Source: Gemmatimonadota bacterium (lineage in GTDB: Bacteria > Gemmatimonadota > Gemmatimonadetes > Longimicrobiales > Gaopeijiaceae). From it: a stretch of 61,378 nt of DNA. Shown here one piece after another: positions 53,264-61,378 of this stretch. The notes beneath the pieces were generated by a model, which searched no databases, was not told the DNA's origin, and worked only from the letters and a program-made list of their open reading frames with translations. The stretch's first letter is position 1. Every line of letters starts with the position of its first letter. The DNA lies in contig JAJEBW010000019.1 in NCBI GenBank assembly GCA_022822325.1, positions 1 to 61,378 of the forward strand, in the 5' to 3' direction. The translations under genes were made by a program, and so were the position numbers.

Positions 53264-54196
53264 TCACTTCTTCGAGGCTGTGTCCCTGGCCCCCATCACG
53301 TCATCCAGGTATGGCTGTACAGCGTCTCGTAGCGAGAGCAGGCTGCAGGCCATCCACTGGCGAGCGATCTCCAGTTCTTCCTCGGGGGCGGTCAGGCGAA
53401 CCACCTTGTTCCGTCTCAACGTGACGAGGGAGTGCTTTTCGTTCCACAAGATGTTCCCGCCCACCTCTCCGTCGATTGCTTCCCGGTGCCGGTGCAGAGC
53501 ACGGAACCTGACCTGGCGGTCGGTCCCGTGAAACGAGACGAACACCACCATGCCTTTTCCGTCCTCAAACTCCGTGCCGTAGATGGCACCCGCGTGTCCG
53601 GTCTGGAACGACCGCCACCGGCCTCGATATCCCCCCTTCCCAACCGGCAGCACACCGCTTCGGCGCAGCCGTACCGCCAAGGGCCGATAGAACTCCGCGT
53701 ACCGCGTGGTCGCCGTCTTTGGCCCAGGTTCCGGCACCGACGGTCGCGGCTCCACCACCGTTTGGAAATCGGCTGCCAGGGCCTCGCCAACGCGGTAAGC
53801 TCGCACCGCGACGGCGTACACATCGATGGTGTCGGCTTCGTTCAACCATTTCATGATGCTTCGGTGATAGGAAGTGAAACTGCGGGCCACCCACACCAGG
53901 ATGTTGGCTTCCGCGTTGGCCGCATAGCCCAACAACCGGAGGCAGTGCGAATCGTCCGACTCCCCAAGTTGGTTCTCGATCACTACGATGGCATCGGTTT
54001 CAGCTTGCCGGGCGCGGATGTCGACGCGACCGGCTCCCCCCGGCAACGTTTCCTCCCTTTGCACCCGTTCCAGTCTCATGTTCAGCACCTCCGTCAGCCG
54101 CCCGATGTGCTCGGCCAGCCAAGGGGTAAAATGGAGCGCCTCGTTGGGCCATGCCTCCCGCAAGCTCACGGGCTTCAACTCTTCGATCGCGGGCAT
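53264..54196 (-). CDS. DUF4268 protein with PD-(D/E)XK-like N-terminus
   Basis: The product is 310 aa. GGGAGGAG lies just upstream of the ATG at 54196. The N-terminal half contains RVDIRARQAETDAIVVIENQ (D59-x14-E74-x-Q76) and DDSHCLRLLGYAANAEANIL, a PD-(D/E)XK-type core with Gln in the last position. The C-terminal half (YAEFYRPLAVRLRRSGVLPV and EVGGNILWNEK) matches DUF4268. These proteins are of unknown function and are frequent in accessory and defence regions. A frame extension upstream to 54355 crosses the dispersed repeat and is not coding. Confidence 0.78.
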   Translation of the reverse strand: MPAIEELKPVSLREAWPNEALHFTPWLAEHIGRLTEVLNMRLERVQREETLPGGAGRVDIRARQAETDAIVVIENQLGESDDSHCLRLLGYAANAEANILVWVARSFTSYHRSIMKWLNEADTIDVYAVAVRAYRVGEALAADFQTVVEPRPSVPEPGPKTATTRYAEFYRPLAVRLRRSGVLPVGKGGYRGRWRSFQTGHAGAIYGTEFEDGKGMVVFVSFHGTDRQVRFRALHRHREAIDGEVGGNILWNEKHSLVTLRRNKVVRLTAPEEELEIARQWMACSLLSLRDAVQPYLDDVMGARDTASKK

Positions 54197-54296
54197 TCCG
54201 TCTCCTCCCGAGGAAAACCAGTCCTGTCGGTGGCCATTCGCCCTGACACCATCGGCAGCGGACATTGCCGCGAAGCGATGCTCCCACATACGCCCC

Positions 54297-54359
54297 TCCG
54301 GCCCCTGCGCGGGCCGGCCCACAGACGACGCCGCGAGACAATGGCGCGCGCGCAACCCC
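54297..54359 (+). repeat. Dispersed 62-bp intergenic element, copy 3
   Basis: The blocks at 54297-54319 and 54341-54359 match copies 1 and 2. It lies in the 233-base gap between two minus-strand genes, about 100 bases upstream of the DUF4268 ATG. Confidence 0.88.
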
Positions 54360-54430
54360 GCCTTCTCTTCCTGTCTTTTGCGCCGCTCGTCGTTCCTGCG
54401 CGGCCCGGTCTTCCTGCGCGGTCCGGCACC

Positions 54431-55165
54431 CTACGGCTCCCTGCCCAACGCCGTCGCGATCGCCTGCGCCACCCGCTGCTCCAGGATGCCGCGCGACTGG
54501 CAGTGGATCGGGTTGCCGCTCACTGCGGTGGGGCGCCCGTAGGCGTCGACCGTGGTGAGGATCTCGGAGTTCTCTTCGCCCTTGGCGGTGACGCGGGTGA
54601 CGACCGACAGGGTGATGTCGTAGCGGTTGGCGAGGGGGCCGGAGAGATCGGAGCCGCAATCGACGAAGGTATTCATGCGGTCGCCGTTGACGCGGCGCGC
54701 GCGGTAGCCCCGGTTGCCGATCTCCATGACGGGAGGATTGGTGTGTTCGACCGGAATGTCGAGCTGCGCGTAGACCCCGCCGACCACGCGCCAGACGGTG
54801 GCCGCGGCGACGTCGATCGTGCGGACGCCGACCCCGGGTTCGTTGTAGATGTCGACCGCACGGTAGCCGCCGACGCGCACGACCATCCGCTGCTGGCTCG
54901 GGAGCGATCTGGCGTCCTCTTCGTTGCCGGAGCCGCCGGTTCCCGAGGAGGCGCAGCCGCCCGCGCCGAAGAGGAGCAGGGTGGCCAGGAGTCCGCCGAT
55001 TCCGATGCGCCCGCGCCGCCGACCCGCCGCCGGTCCGCCATCGCGCGATCCGCGTCCCGGGTTCCCGGGCGTCGAAGGAGTTCCGCCGGTCCGACGAATC
55101 TCCCCGGCCCGTCGGCTCCCGCCCGCTCCGAAGGTTGTCCCTTCGGCTGCAATCCATCCAGTCAT
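54431..55165 (-). CDS. Lipoprotein of unknown function
   Basis: The product is 244 aa. The ATG at 55165 overlaps the stop of the zincin gene (ATGA), indicating coupled translation. A long Arg/Gly-rich N-region leads to GGLLATLLLFGAGGCASSG with a lipobox Cys at about 72. The mature part has RMVVRVGGYRAVDIYNEPGV, VWRVVGGVYAQLDIPV, and a conserved-looking Cys in FVDCGSDLSGPLANRYDITL; it resembles small outer-membrane-associated lipoproteins that I cannot name. The long leader suggests that a start further downstream might be used. Confidence 0.75.
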   Translation of the reverse strand: MTGWIAAEGTTFGAGGSRRAGEIRRTGGTPSTPGNPGRGSRDGGPAAGRRRGRIGIGGLLATLLLFGAGGCASSGTGGSGNEEDARSLPSQQRMVVRVGGYRAVDIYNEPGVGVRTIDVAAATVWRVVGGVYAQLDIPVEHTNPPVMEIGNRGYRARRVNGDRMNTFVDCGSDLSGPLANRYDITLSVVTRVTAKGEENSEILTTVDAYGRPTAVSGNPIHCQSRGILEQRVAQAIATALGREP

Positions 55166-55917
55166 CCGTCCGCCTCCTCTGTGCCGGTCTCCAGGGTGCG
55201 CGCGATCGCATCCGACTCCCAGATCTCCGGTTCGGACCGCCTCCGCCGCAGCGCCGAACGAATCCGCTCCAGCCACGACGGCTGCCGCACCAGTACGATC
55301 TCAAGGTAGGGCGGCGCGGGAATCCCGTCCACGATCCGCACAAAGTGCAGGTCCCCCAGTTCGCGCGGATGCGGAATCTCGTAGCGGCGTCCCGCCCATG
55401 CGAAGACGACCCGCCGGGTCCGCCCGAAGTCCTCCGCCCGCCAACGCTGCTCGATGTACACCTCGTCCTCCACCTCGAACTGGTCCGGCCCGATCCGCAG
55501 ACCGCGGCGGTAGTACCCCGGATCGAAGTCCAGTCCCCCGCGGCGCCGGAATCCCTGGTCCATCGCGTAGTCGAGCCCCTCGTAGTCGTCCTCGCGCGCC
55601 AGCCACTCCAGGTGATGGCGCAGCTCGTGGTCGATCGTCTCGCGAAGCTGCTCGTCCCAGTCGAAGTGGGGGTCGGTCTCGGCCAGCGCCTGGAAGGAAC
55701 CCCAGTAGAGGAGGACGCGCGACCGCACCGTTTCGGGTCCCTCCCAGTCCGAGAGGTAGGAGTCGGTCACGCATTCGCCAAGGGTGTGGACCTGCGGAAA
55801 GCGCGGGTGCGGAAGCCTCTTGCGGTGAACGGTCAGCCCGTCGATTCCCTCGCGAAAGCGCGGCGGAATGGCCTCGAAGACGCGGCGGGCCTCTCGCTCG
55901 AAGTCGTGGAAGTTCAT
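55162..55917 (-). CDS. Minimal zincin metallopeptidase-like protein
   Basis: The product is 251 aa and cytoplasmic. The sequence FEAIPPRFREGIDGLTVHRK, VRSRVLLYWGSFQALAETD and TIDHELRHHLEWLARED gives the HExxHH motif H97-E98-x2-H101-H102 of the minimal zincin (PF06262-like) family. The C-terminal half is a beta-rich region followed by a basic helix. Family members are short proteins of unsettled function, some perhaps inactive. It is followed by the overlapping lipoprotein gene. Confidence 0.8.
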   Translation of the reverse strand: MNFHDFEREARRVFEAIPPRFREGIDGLTVHRKRLPHPRFPQVHTLGECVTDSYLSDWEGPETVRSRVLLYWGSFQALAETDPHFDWDEQLRETIDHELRHHLEWLAREDDYEGLDYAMDQGFRRRGGLDFDPGYYRRGLRIGPDQFEVEDEVYIEQRWRAEDFGRTRRVVFAWAGRRYEIPHPRELGDLHFVRIVDGIPAPPYLEIVLVRQPSWLERIRSALRRRRSEPEIWESDAIARTLETGTEEADG

Positions 55918-56060
55918 GGCTCGATTATACTATTGGCGGGCCGAAGGGCGTGACGAGCGGGGTCCTCGGCCGGCGGATAAGGTCCGTGCCGGGCGCCGTC
56001 GCATCCATGGTCCGGCGTCTCCGGGCGGGCGGCGCGGTTTCCAGGGGGAGGAAGGCGACG

Positions 56061-57284
56061 ATGTCAGGAGCGAAGGGCCGTCCGGCCGCCGTCATCTTCA
56101 TTCTCGTCACCGTCTTCATCGATGTGCTGGGGATCGGGATCATCATTCCCATCCTGCCCGAGTTGATCAAGGACTTCGCCGGGGGAAGCACGGCTCTGGC
56201 GGGGCGCTGGGTCGGAATCCTGGCCGCGACCTATGCGCTGATGCAGTTCGTCTTCGCGCCGCTCCTGGGCGCCCTCTCGGACCGCGTGGGGCGGCGTCCG
56301 GTCATCCTGATCTCGCTCTTCGGCCTCGGCGTGGACTATGTCGTCATGGGACTTGCGCCGTCGCTCGGGTGGCTCTTCGCCGGACGGCTGGTCGCGGGCG
56401 TCATGGGCGCGAGCATCACCACCGCGAACGCCTACATCGCCGACGTCTCCCGACCGGAAGACCGCGCGCGCAACTTCGGCTTCATCGGCGTCGCCTTCGG
56501 GATGGGCTTCATCTTCGGACCGGCGCTGGGCGGGCTCCTTGGCGGAATCGAGCTGCGTCTCCCCTTCTTCGTCTCGGCGGCTCTGGCGCTGGTGAACTGG
56601 CTCTACGGATTCTTCGTCCTGCCCGAATCGCTGCCCCCCGAAAAGCGCGACCGCTTCGACTGGAGGAAGGCGAATCCGGTGGGCAGCCTGCATGTGCTCG
56701 GCGCCTATCCGCTGGTGGCGGGACTGACCGCGGCCTTCGTCTTCGTCGTGCTGGCGCAGCGCGGCCTCGAAACCGTCTGGGTCCTCTACACCGGCCACAA
56801 GTTCGGTTGGGACGAACAGGCGAACGGGCTCTCGCTGATGCTGGTCGGAATCATGGCGGCGATCGTGCAAGGGGGACTCGTGCGCCCGATCGTGGGCAGA
56901 CTGGGGGAACGGCGCGCCATCCTCTGGGGCCTGGTCGTGGCGGTGGCGACCTTCGTCGGCTACGGGCTGGCCACCGCCGGCTGGATGCTCCTCGTCGTCA
57001 TCGTCTTCGGTTCGATCGGGGGCGTGGCCGGACCGGCGATTCAGAGCCTGGTGGCGGGCGCGGTTCCGCCGGAGGAACAGGGAAAGGTGCAGGGGGGGAT
57101 CGCGTCGCTGATGAGTCTGACCGGGATTCTTGCCCCGCTCATCTTCACGGCCGGACTGTTCAGCTACTTCACCTCGCCGGACGCGCCGGTCGAGCTGCCG
57201 GGAGCGCCCTTCCTCCTGGGCGCGGCGATGTACGCGCTGGCCCTCGCGTCGCTGGTGCGGCTGTTCAGGAGGATGCCGGGGTAG
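56061..57284 (+). CDS. MFS efflux transporter, TetA-like
   Basis: The product is 407 aa with twelve transmembrane helices. GGGGGAGGAAGG lies just upstream of the ATG at 56061. The MFS motif A between helices 2 and 3 is PLLGALSDRVGRRPVILISL. Helix 1 reads TVFIDVLGIGIIIPILPELI, a hallmark of TetA(class A/B/C)-type tetracycline:proton antiporters, and helix 5 reads GFIGVAFGMGFIFGPALGGL. Distant TetA-like pumps expel many compounds, so tetracycline resistance is not established. A TetR-like repressor gene, usually divergent, is absent; the upstream neighbour is the zincin gene. Confidence 0.9.
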   Translation: MSGAKGRPAAVIFILVTVFIDVLGIGIIIPILPELIKDFAGGSTALAGRWVGILAATYALMQFVFAPLLGALSDRVGRRPVILISLFGLGVDYVVMGLAPSLGWLFAGRLVAGVMGASITTANAYIADVSRPEDRARNFGFIGVAFGMGFIFGPALGGLLGGIELRLPFFVSAALALVNWLYGFFVLPESLPPEKRDRFDWRKANPVGSLHVLGAYPLVAGLTAAFVFVVLAQRGLETVWVLYTGHKFGWDEQANGLSLMLVGIMAAIVQGGLVRPIVGRLGERRAILWGLVVAVATFVGYGLATAGWMLLVVIVFGSIGGVAGPAIQSLVAGAVPPEEQGKVQGGIASLMSLTGILAPLIFTAGLFSYFTSPDAPVELPGAPFLLGAAMYALALASLVRLFRRMPG

Positions 57285-57337
57285 GCTCCGGCGCCTCGCG
57301 TGGGCGCGGGCGGTTTCCCCGTGGAGTCGCGGGGAGG

Positions 57338-57430
57338 TGTCGCGTTTCTGCCGCTGGGAGTGTCGTTTTTCTGCCGCTGGGAGCGTTGCGTTTCTGCCGA
57401 TGGCGAGTGCCGTGTTTCCGTCACTGGACG
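57338..57430. repeat. Four imperfect 23-bp tandem repeats
   Basis: Units begin at 57338, 57361, 57384 and 57408 and follow TGTCGCGTTTCTGCCGCTGG; the first two differ at only one or two positions, the third and fourth drift further. The period is 23 to 24 bases. They lie between the TetA-like gene and the ATPase gene at 57507. Confidence 0.8.
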
Positions 57431-57506
57431 CGCCGCGTTGCGTGGATTGATTCGCACGGCTACCCTTCGCTTCCCTTGGCGCAGTTCCGAGACAGGATAA
57501 TCGGCC

Positions 57507-58553
57507 ATGTTCACCTCGCTCTCGATCTCGCGGTATCGCGGCTTCAGGTCGCTGGCCGTCGAACGACTTGGCCGAGTGAATCTGGTCGCAGGCCCGAACA
57601 ACGCGGGCAAGACCAGTCTTCTGGAGGCGGTGTTTCTGTTGGCTCACGGTGGGAGCGCGCAGGCGGCGCTCAACGGCCATGTGGTTCGAGCCGTGACTCC
57701 CGCTGCCAACGCACTCGTGATGTGGGGATCATTGTTTGCCGACCTCGACACTTCAGATCCGATTGCGGTCCACGGGACACACCGCCGGCTCGGATCGTTG
57801 CGACTGGCGATCGAGCACCGCCACTCCGCGACGGTCCAAACCGTTCCGTCCAATCGGGATTCTCGTCCGACGGTTCACGGGTCGCCCGAGTTGCACTTTT
57901 CCCTCGCGCAGGAGCTCCCGGATGGCACGCCGGGTCGGGCCGTCAGAAGCCAAATCTCGGTTGGGGCAAGTGGAGGCGAGGTGAAGGGGGAGGGCGATCC
58001 CCTCGTGGTTCAGTGTGTATTCCTGACATCCTGCGCCGAACACCCGGAACTCGATGCCCAGCGCCTGGGGGAACTGCGCCGCCGGAAAGAAGCGGAGTTG
58101 GTCGTTGAGGCACTACAGGCCATCGAGCCCGGTTTGCGGGGACTCGACGCGATCTCGGGGCCGGGCGGACACAGTCTCTACGGAGACATCGGCCTCTCGG
58201 AGCAGGTGCCGCTCATAACGCTTGGCGACGGCTTGAACCGTCTGGCCAGACTCGTACTGGCAATGGCGCACGCCCGCGGCCTGGTGGTTCTGGTCGACGA
58301 GATCGAGAATGGCTTCCACCACTCGGTGCTGGATGGCGTCTGGAAGGTCATCTACGCGACTGCGGAGCGATTCGACACGCAGCTCATCGCCACGACCCAC
58401 AGCTATGAGGCGATCTCGGCCGCGTATCGAGCGTCCGTGGGCCACGAACTGGTCCTGCACCGGTTGGAGCCTGGCGAGGACGGAGTAAGTTGCGTGACCT
58501 ACGATGCCGACTCGATCGAGGGCGCCGTCGAGCATGGCCTCGAGGTGCGTTAG
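57507..58553 (+). CDS. AAA ATPase (OLD/AAA_15-like) paired with DUF3226
   Basis: The product is 348 aa. It begins FTSLSISRYRGFRSLAVERL, with Walker A GPNNAGKT at 29-36, a signature-like LGDGLNRLARLVLAMAHARG, Walker B LVVLVDEIENG (D264-E265) and QLIATTHSYEAISA. It has no nuclease domain of its own. The next gene overlaps its end and encodes a TOPRIM-like protein. ATPase/TOPRIM pairs of this layout occur in phage-defence islands. Less GC-rich than the pump gene upstream. Function inferred. Confidence 0.85.
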   Translation: MFTSLSISRYRGFRSLAVERLGRVNLVAGPNNAGKTSLLEAVFLLAHGGSAQAALNGHVVRAVTPAANALVMWGSLFADLDTSDPIAVHGTHRRLGSLRLAIEHRHSATVQTVPSNRDSRPTVHGSPELHFSLAQELPDGTPGRAVRSQISVGASGGEVKGEGDPLVVQCVFLTSCAEHPELDAQRLGELRRRKEAELVVEALQAIEPGLRGLDAISGPGGHSLYGDIGLSEQVPLITLGDGLNRLARLVLAMAHARGLVVLVDEIENGFHHSVLDGVWKVIYATAERFDTQLIATTHSYEAISAAYRASVGHELVLHRLEPGEDGVSCVTYDADSIEGAVEHGLEVR

Positions 58554-59244
58554 CAACGGCGGGACCGCGCCAGTGAAGAGCCCGGTCGCACCGCTCGGTC
58601 CCGTTGAGATCGCGAATCCGGTCCAACTCCTTATCGAAGGGAATGACGGGCGGAACTGGTTTCGGGCCCTCGCCAAACACCAGTCGCTCGAGACGGTCGT
58701 TCAGGTTCACAACTACGGGGTGCACGAGCTCCGTCGATTCCTGAAGGCGTTCGCGAATATGCCCGCGTTTTCGCAGGTGGCGAGGATCGGCATCGTCCGC
58801 GACGCGGAGGAGTCGGCCACCGGGGCGTTCGCAAGTGTCCAGGGTGCCCTTCGGAGGGCCGGTCTCCCGATACCGCCGCGCGTCGGCGCCATCGAAGGCG
58901 GTCGCCCGGCCGTGTCGGTGCTGGTCCTGCCCGACGGCAGCAATCCGGGAATGCTCGAGTCAGCTCTGCGGGAGACAATCGGCGACAGGCGGATTCGCGC
59001 CTGCATTGACGGGTTCCTGCAATGTGCCGAGAAGGCTGAAAAATTTGAGATCAGGCGCCGCGAGAAGGCGTTCATCCATGCCTTCCTGGCGACCAGACCG
59101 CAACCGCATGTGTCGGTCGGCGTTGCCGCGCAGAAAGGCTACTGGGATTTTGAGCACCCGGCTCTGCAGGGAGTGCGGTCGTTCCTGTCGGCCCTCGCCC
59201 GGCCCGAAGCGGAGCCGACAGCCGAGATCGGGAGGCCGATGTGA
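58534..59244 (+). CDS. DUF3226 (TOPRIM-like) protein
   Basis: The product is 236 aa from the ATG at 58534, which overlaps the ATPase gene by 20 bases; a GTG at 58573 is an alternative. The start of the fold is IANPVQLLIEGNDGRNWFRA with the TOPRIM-type Glu, then VARIGIVRDAEESATGAFAS with an Asp equivalent to the DxD region, and a later VLVLPDGSNPGMLE. These are typical of DUF3226, a TOPRIM-related family that often follows an AAA ATPase. It is the probable effector or nucleic-acid-binding partner of that ATPase. Confidence 0.78.
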   Translation: MASRCVSNGGTAPVKSPVAPLGPVEIANPVQLLIEGNDGRNWFRALAKHQSLETVVQVHNYGVHELRRFLKAFANMPAFSQVARIGIVRDAEESATGAFASVQGALRRAGLPIPPRVGAIEGGRPAVSVLVLPDGSNPGMLESALRETIGDRRIRACIDGFLQCAEKAEKFEIRRREKAFIHAFLATRPQPHVSVGVAAQKGYWDFEHPALQGVRSFLSALARPEAEPTAEIGRPM

Positions 59245-59500
59245 CCAGGGCGACCGAGTCGGGCGGATTCGGAGCTTCGAACAATTCGGGTTTGCGGATG
59301 CGCCCGGTTGATGCCAATGCTGTTTCCCATCGCCCATTGTATGTTGGCGGCACGCCGGTTGGCGGCGAGTGCCACGCTCACGGCGAATTGGCGGACTCGC
59401 GGCGGTCCCGGCCACGCACTGGCTCGCCGTTCCCGATTTGGTCCCATATTCGCTTCGCCGCTCAAATGACTTATCCTCCCCTGTGCCCGATTGGTGAATC

Positions 59501-61378
59501 ATGACCCGTCCACCAGCCTTCATGAATCCTCCACTCGATGCTCCTCCCCTCGTCGCGGCAGCCCGCTGGCGCGATCGCTGCCTCCGCAACGACAGATCCG
59601 TCTTCACCGACAGGTCGCTCTGGACTTCAGAGAATGTCGGATACCTGGTCCGTTACTACGCGGAAAACCTGGACGCAGGCGAGGGGGACTTCTTCGGTCG
59701 GCTGAAACACCAGCTTGCGCCAGCGCCCGGGAGCGCGAAGCAACTGGCGGCCGAGATGCTCTGGGTCATGTATCTGATTCTGATTCCGCGCTCCATGCAA
59801 CCAGGCACAAAACGCAGGCAGATTCGCATGGTCTGGGAGTGGTCGGGCGAGCGGCTTCCGGACGCCCCCAAGCAATTGGAGGAGGCACTCAATGAAGGGG
59901 TGTTACACCCTGGCACGGCCTACAACACACACCGGTGGCGTGAGTTCCTGTTCTTTGTCCGGGCCATGGAAGCGTGGAAGAGCCTTGGTGGACCCGAGCG
60001 CGAGGCCCGACTTGCCGACCCGTGGTCGTTCGCGAGGTGGCTCCTGGATCTGGATGACTCCGGCAATCGCCAACTGCGGCACATTCTCTGTTATCTGCTG
60101 TTTCCGGGCGACTTCGAGCCGGTGGCCAGCAATCGTCACAAGCGCCAGATCGTGAGGGCGTTCAGGGAAAACCAGGAGCAGGATCCGGATCAGGTCGACT
60201 ACGAGGACAGGATGGCGGTGGACCGCGAGCTTCGGATGGTCCGGGAGCGCCACGTGCGAGAGGGGGCGCCGCGGGGCTTCAGTTTTTACGAGGAGCAGCA
60301 GCGGTCCGTGTGGGAACCGGCACCAGAGCCAAATGGAGACGATGCAGAGACATCAGGAGCAGATGACGGCGCCTGGTATATGGCGCACTTCGGGGAGGCC
60401 CGTGTATGGGCGGTGGCTCCAGGGGCAGGTGCCCGCAAATGGGACGAGTTCCAACGAGAGAAGATCATCGCCATAGGGTGGGATGAGGTCGGAGACCTCA
60501 GGGAATACTCGACAAGGAGCAGCATTCACGAGAAGCTCCGGGAGGTGTACGACTGGACCAATCCATCGAACAACTCGCTGGCGTGCTACCAGTTCGCGCA
60601 CGAGATGCGTCCCGGCGACCATGTGATTGTGAAGCAGGGACGAGCATTGCTGTTGGGTCACGGTGTGGTTGAGTCCGACTATGAATTTGACGACAGCCGC
60701 TCCGAATTCAAACACACGCGCCGCGTACGGTGGGAGAGTGTGGGTCGCTGGTCCCTTCCCGATGAACAGTGGATCGCGATGAAGACGCTTACTGATTTCA
60801 GTCGTTACCGAGGGTGGCTCCGGATGGCGGTCGAACTGATGGGAGACGAACCACCACCACCGCCACCACCTCCTGTTGAGCCGTACACCACCGAGCAGGC
60901 CCTCGAAGACCTCTTCATGGACGTCCCGCAGTTCCACGAAATCGTCGACACCCTCGCACGCAAGATGAACATCGTTCTCGAAGGCCCGCCGGGAGTCGGG
61001 AAGACCTTCATCGCCAAGCGCTTGGCCTACCGCTTGATCGGGTTCAAGGTCCCCGAAAGGGTACGGATGATCCAGTTCCACCAGAGCTACGCCTACGAAG
61101 ACTTCATCCAGGGCTTCCGGCCGCGGGACGACGGTGGTTTCGATCTGCGCAATGGCGTCTTCTACACATTCTGTCGCGAGGCCGCCCGCAACCCCGACAA
61201 ACGCTACGTGTTCATCATCGACGAAGTGAACCGCGGGAACCTCAGCAAGATCTTCGGCGAGCTCATGATGCTCATCGAGGCCGACAAGCGCAGTTCCGAT
61301 TACGCCGTTCCGCTGACGTATTCGCCCGATGGCGAGCCGTTCCACGTGCCGGACAACCTCTTCCTGATCGGGATGATG
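59501..61378 (+). CDS. EVE-domain McrB-like restriction ATPase, partial (runs off window)
   Basis: The open frame starts at the ATG at 59501 and has no stop before the window ends, so 626 residues are seen. An N-terminal region of about 280 residues has no recognised fold. An EVE-type domain lies at about 291-445 (WYMAHFGEARVWAVAPGAGA, then IIAIGWDEVGDL), the domain that recognises modified bases. A McrB-like AAA+ domain follows: Walker A GPPGVGKT at about 495-502, QFHQSYAYEDFIQGFRP, and Walker B FIIDEVNRGN from about 571. This is a type IV, modification-dependent restriction architecture; a McrC nuclease gene is expected just downstream. Proline-rich EPPPPPPPPVEP separates EVE from ATPase. 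Confidence 0.88.
   Translation, partial: MTRPPAFMNPPLDAPPLVAAARWRDRCLRNDRSVFTDRSLWTSENVGYLVRYYAENLDAGEGDFFGRLKHQLAPAPGSAKQLAAEMLWVMYLILIPRSMQPGTKRRQIRMVWEWSGERLPDAPKQLEEALNEGVLHPGTAYNTHRWREFLFFVRAMEAWKSLGGPEREARLADPWSFARWLLDLDDSGNRQLRHILCYLLFPGDFEPVASNRHKRQIVRAFRENQEQDPDQVDYEDRMAVDRELRMVRERHVREGAPRGFSFYEEQQRSVWEPAPEPNGDDAETSGADDGAWYMAHFGEARVWAVAPGAGARKWDEFQREKIIAIGWDEVGDLREYSTRSSIHEKLREVYDWTNPSNNSLACYQFAHEMRPGDHVIVKQGRALLLGHGVVESDYEFDDSRSEFKHTRRVRWESVGRWSLPDEQWIAMKTLTDFSRYRGWLRMAVELMGDEPPPPPPPPVEPYTTEQALEDLFMDVPQFHEIVDTLARKMNIVLEGPPGVGKTFIAKRLAYRLIGFKVPERVRMIQFHQSYAYEDFIQGFRPRDDGGFDLRNGVFYTFCREAARNPDKRYVFIIDEVNRGNLSKIFGELMMLIEADKRSSDYAVPLTYSPDGEPFHVPDNLFLIGMM

Overview
The window reads as chromosomal DNA of a very GC-rich, Gram-negative-type bacterium. 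Lipoprotein and Sec signal peptides, an outer-membrane beta-barrel, two S9 peptidases, an S15 peptidase, a large sortilin/BNR-repeat protein, a DUF5107-TPR lipoprotein and a DUF1592/DUF1552/ankyrin cluster together suggest a marine or host-associated Gemmatimonadota or a similar uncultured heterotroph. The taxonomy is inferred from gene content; no rRNA or marker gene is present.

Layout. 0-1 kb: a decayed IS transposase and the 3' half of a tRNA-Ile, a scar of mobile DNA. 1.3-9.3 kb: lipoprotein ureohydrolase, S9 peptidase, an orphan HNH-like membrane protein, S15 peptidase and a purine permease. 9.6-13 kb: a first accessory island with a stand-alone EcoRII-N-type domain, a zinc-ribbon protein, an SRA-like protein, a frameshifted DUF4143 ATPase, an iterated-repeat array and a Fic remnant. 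13-27.8 kb: secreted or membrane housekeeping (BNR protein, methyltransferase, EamA transporter, paired PH-domain proteins, esterase-like lipoprotein, sulfite-dehydrogenase pair, serine hydrolase). 27.7-30.5 kb: a two-gene AAA ATPase/TOPRIM cassette lies between two 130-bp direct repeats that duplicate the 3' end of the serine hydrolase gene, followed by a HEPN/MNT toxin-antitoxin pair. 30.6-41.8 kb: sugar dehydrogenase, zinc-ribbon membrane protein, beta-barrel, second S9 peptidase, beta-propeller and DUF5107-TPR protein. 42-45.3 kb: a nonsense-interrupted AlbA_2/ATPase regulator and a PD-(D/E)XK protein. 45.5-57.3 kb: HNH lipoprotein, the DUF1592-DUF1552-ankyrin cluster, a DUF4268 protein, a zincin/lipoprotein operon and a TetA-like MFS pump. 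57.5-61.4 kb: an ATPase/DUF3226 pair and an EVE-McrB restriction ATPase that runs off the end.

How it works together. The core genes describe a cell that secretes peptidases and esterase-like hydrolases, takes up purines and probably oxidises sulfite. Defence or conflict cassettes, visibly less GC-rich, are slotted between these operons. Several carry marks of movement or decay: direct repeats, frameshift, nonsense codon, tRNA fragment and iterated repeats. Three non-coding repeat families are also dispersed here: a 62-bp element in three intergenic regions, a 44-bp element in two, and a 172-bp inverted-repeat-bounded insertion inside a signal-peptide region. The most interesting single locus is the repeat-flanked ATPase/TOPRIM cassette at 27.7-29.8 kb.
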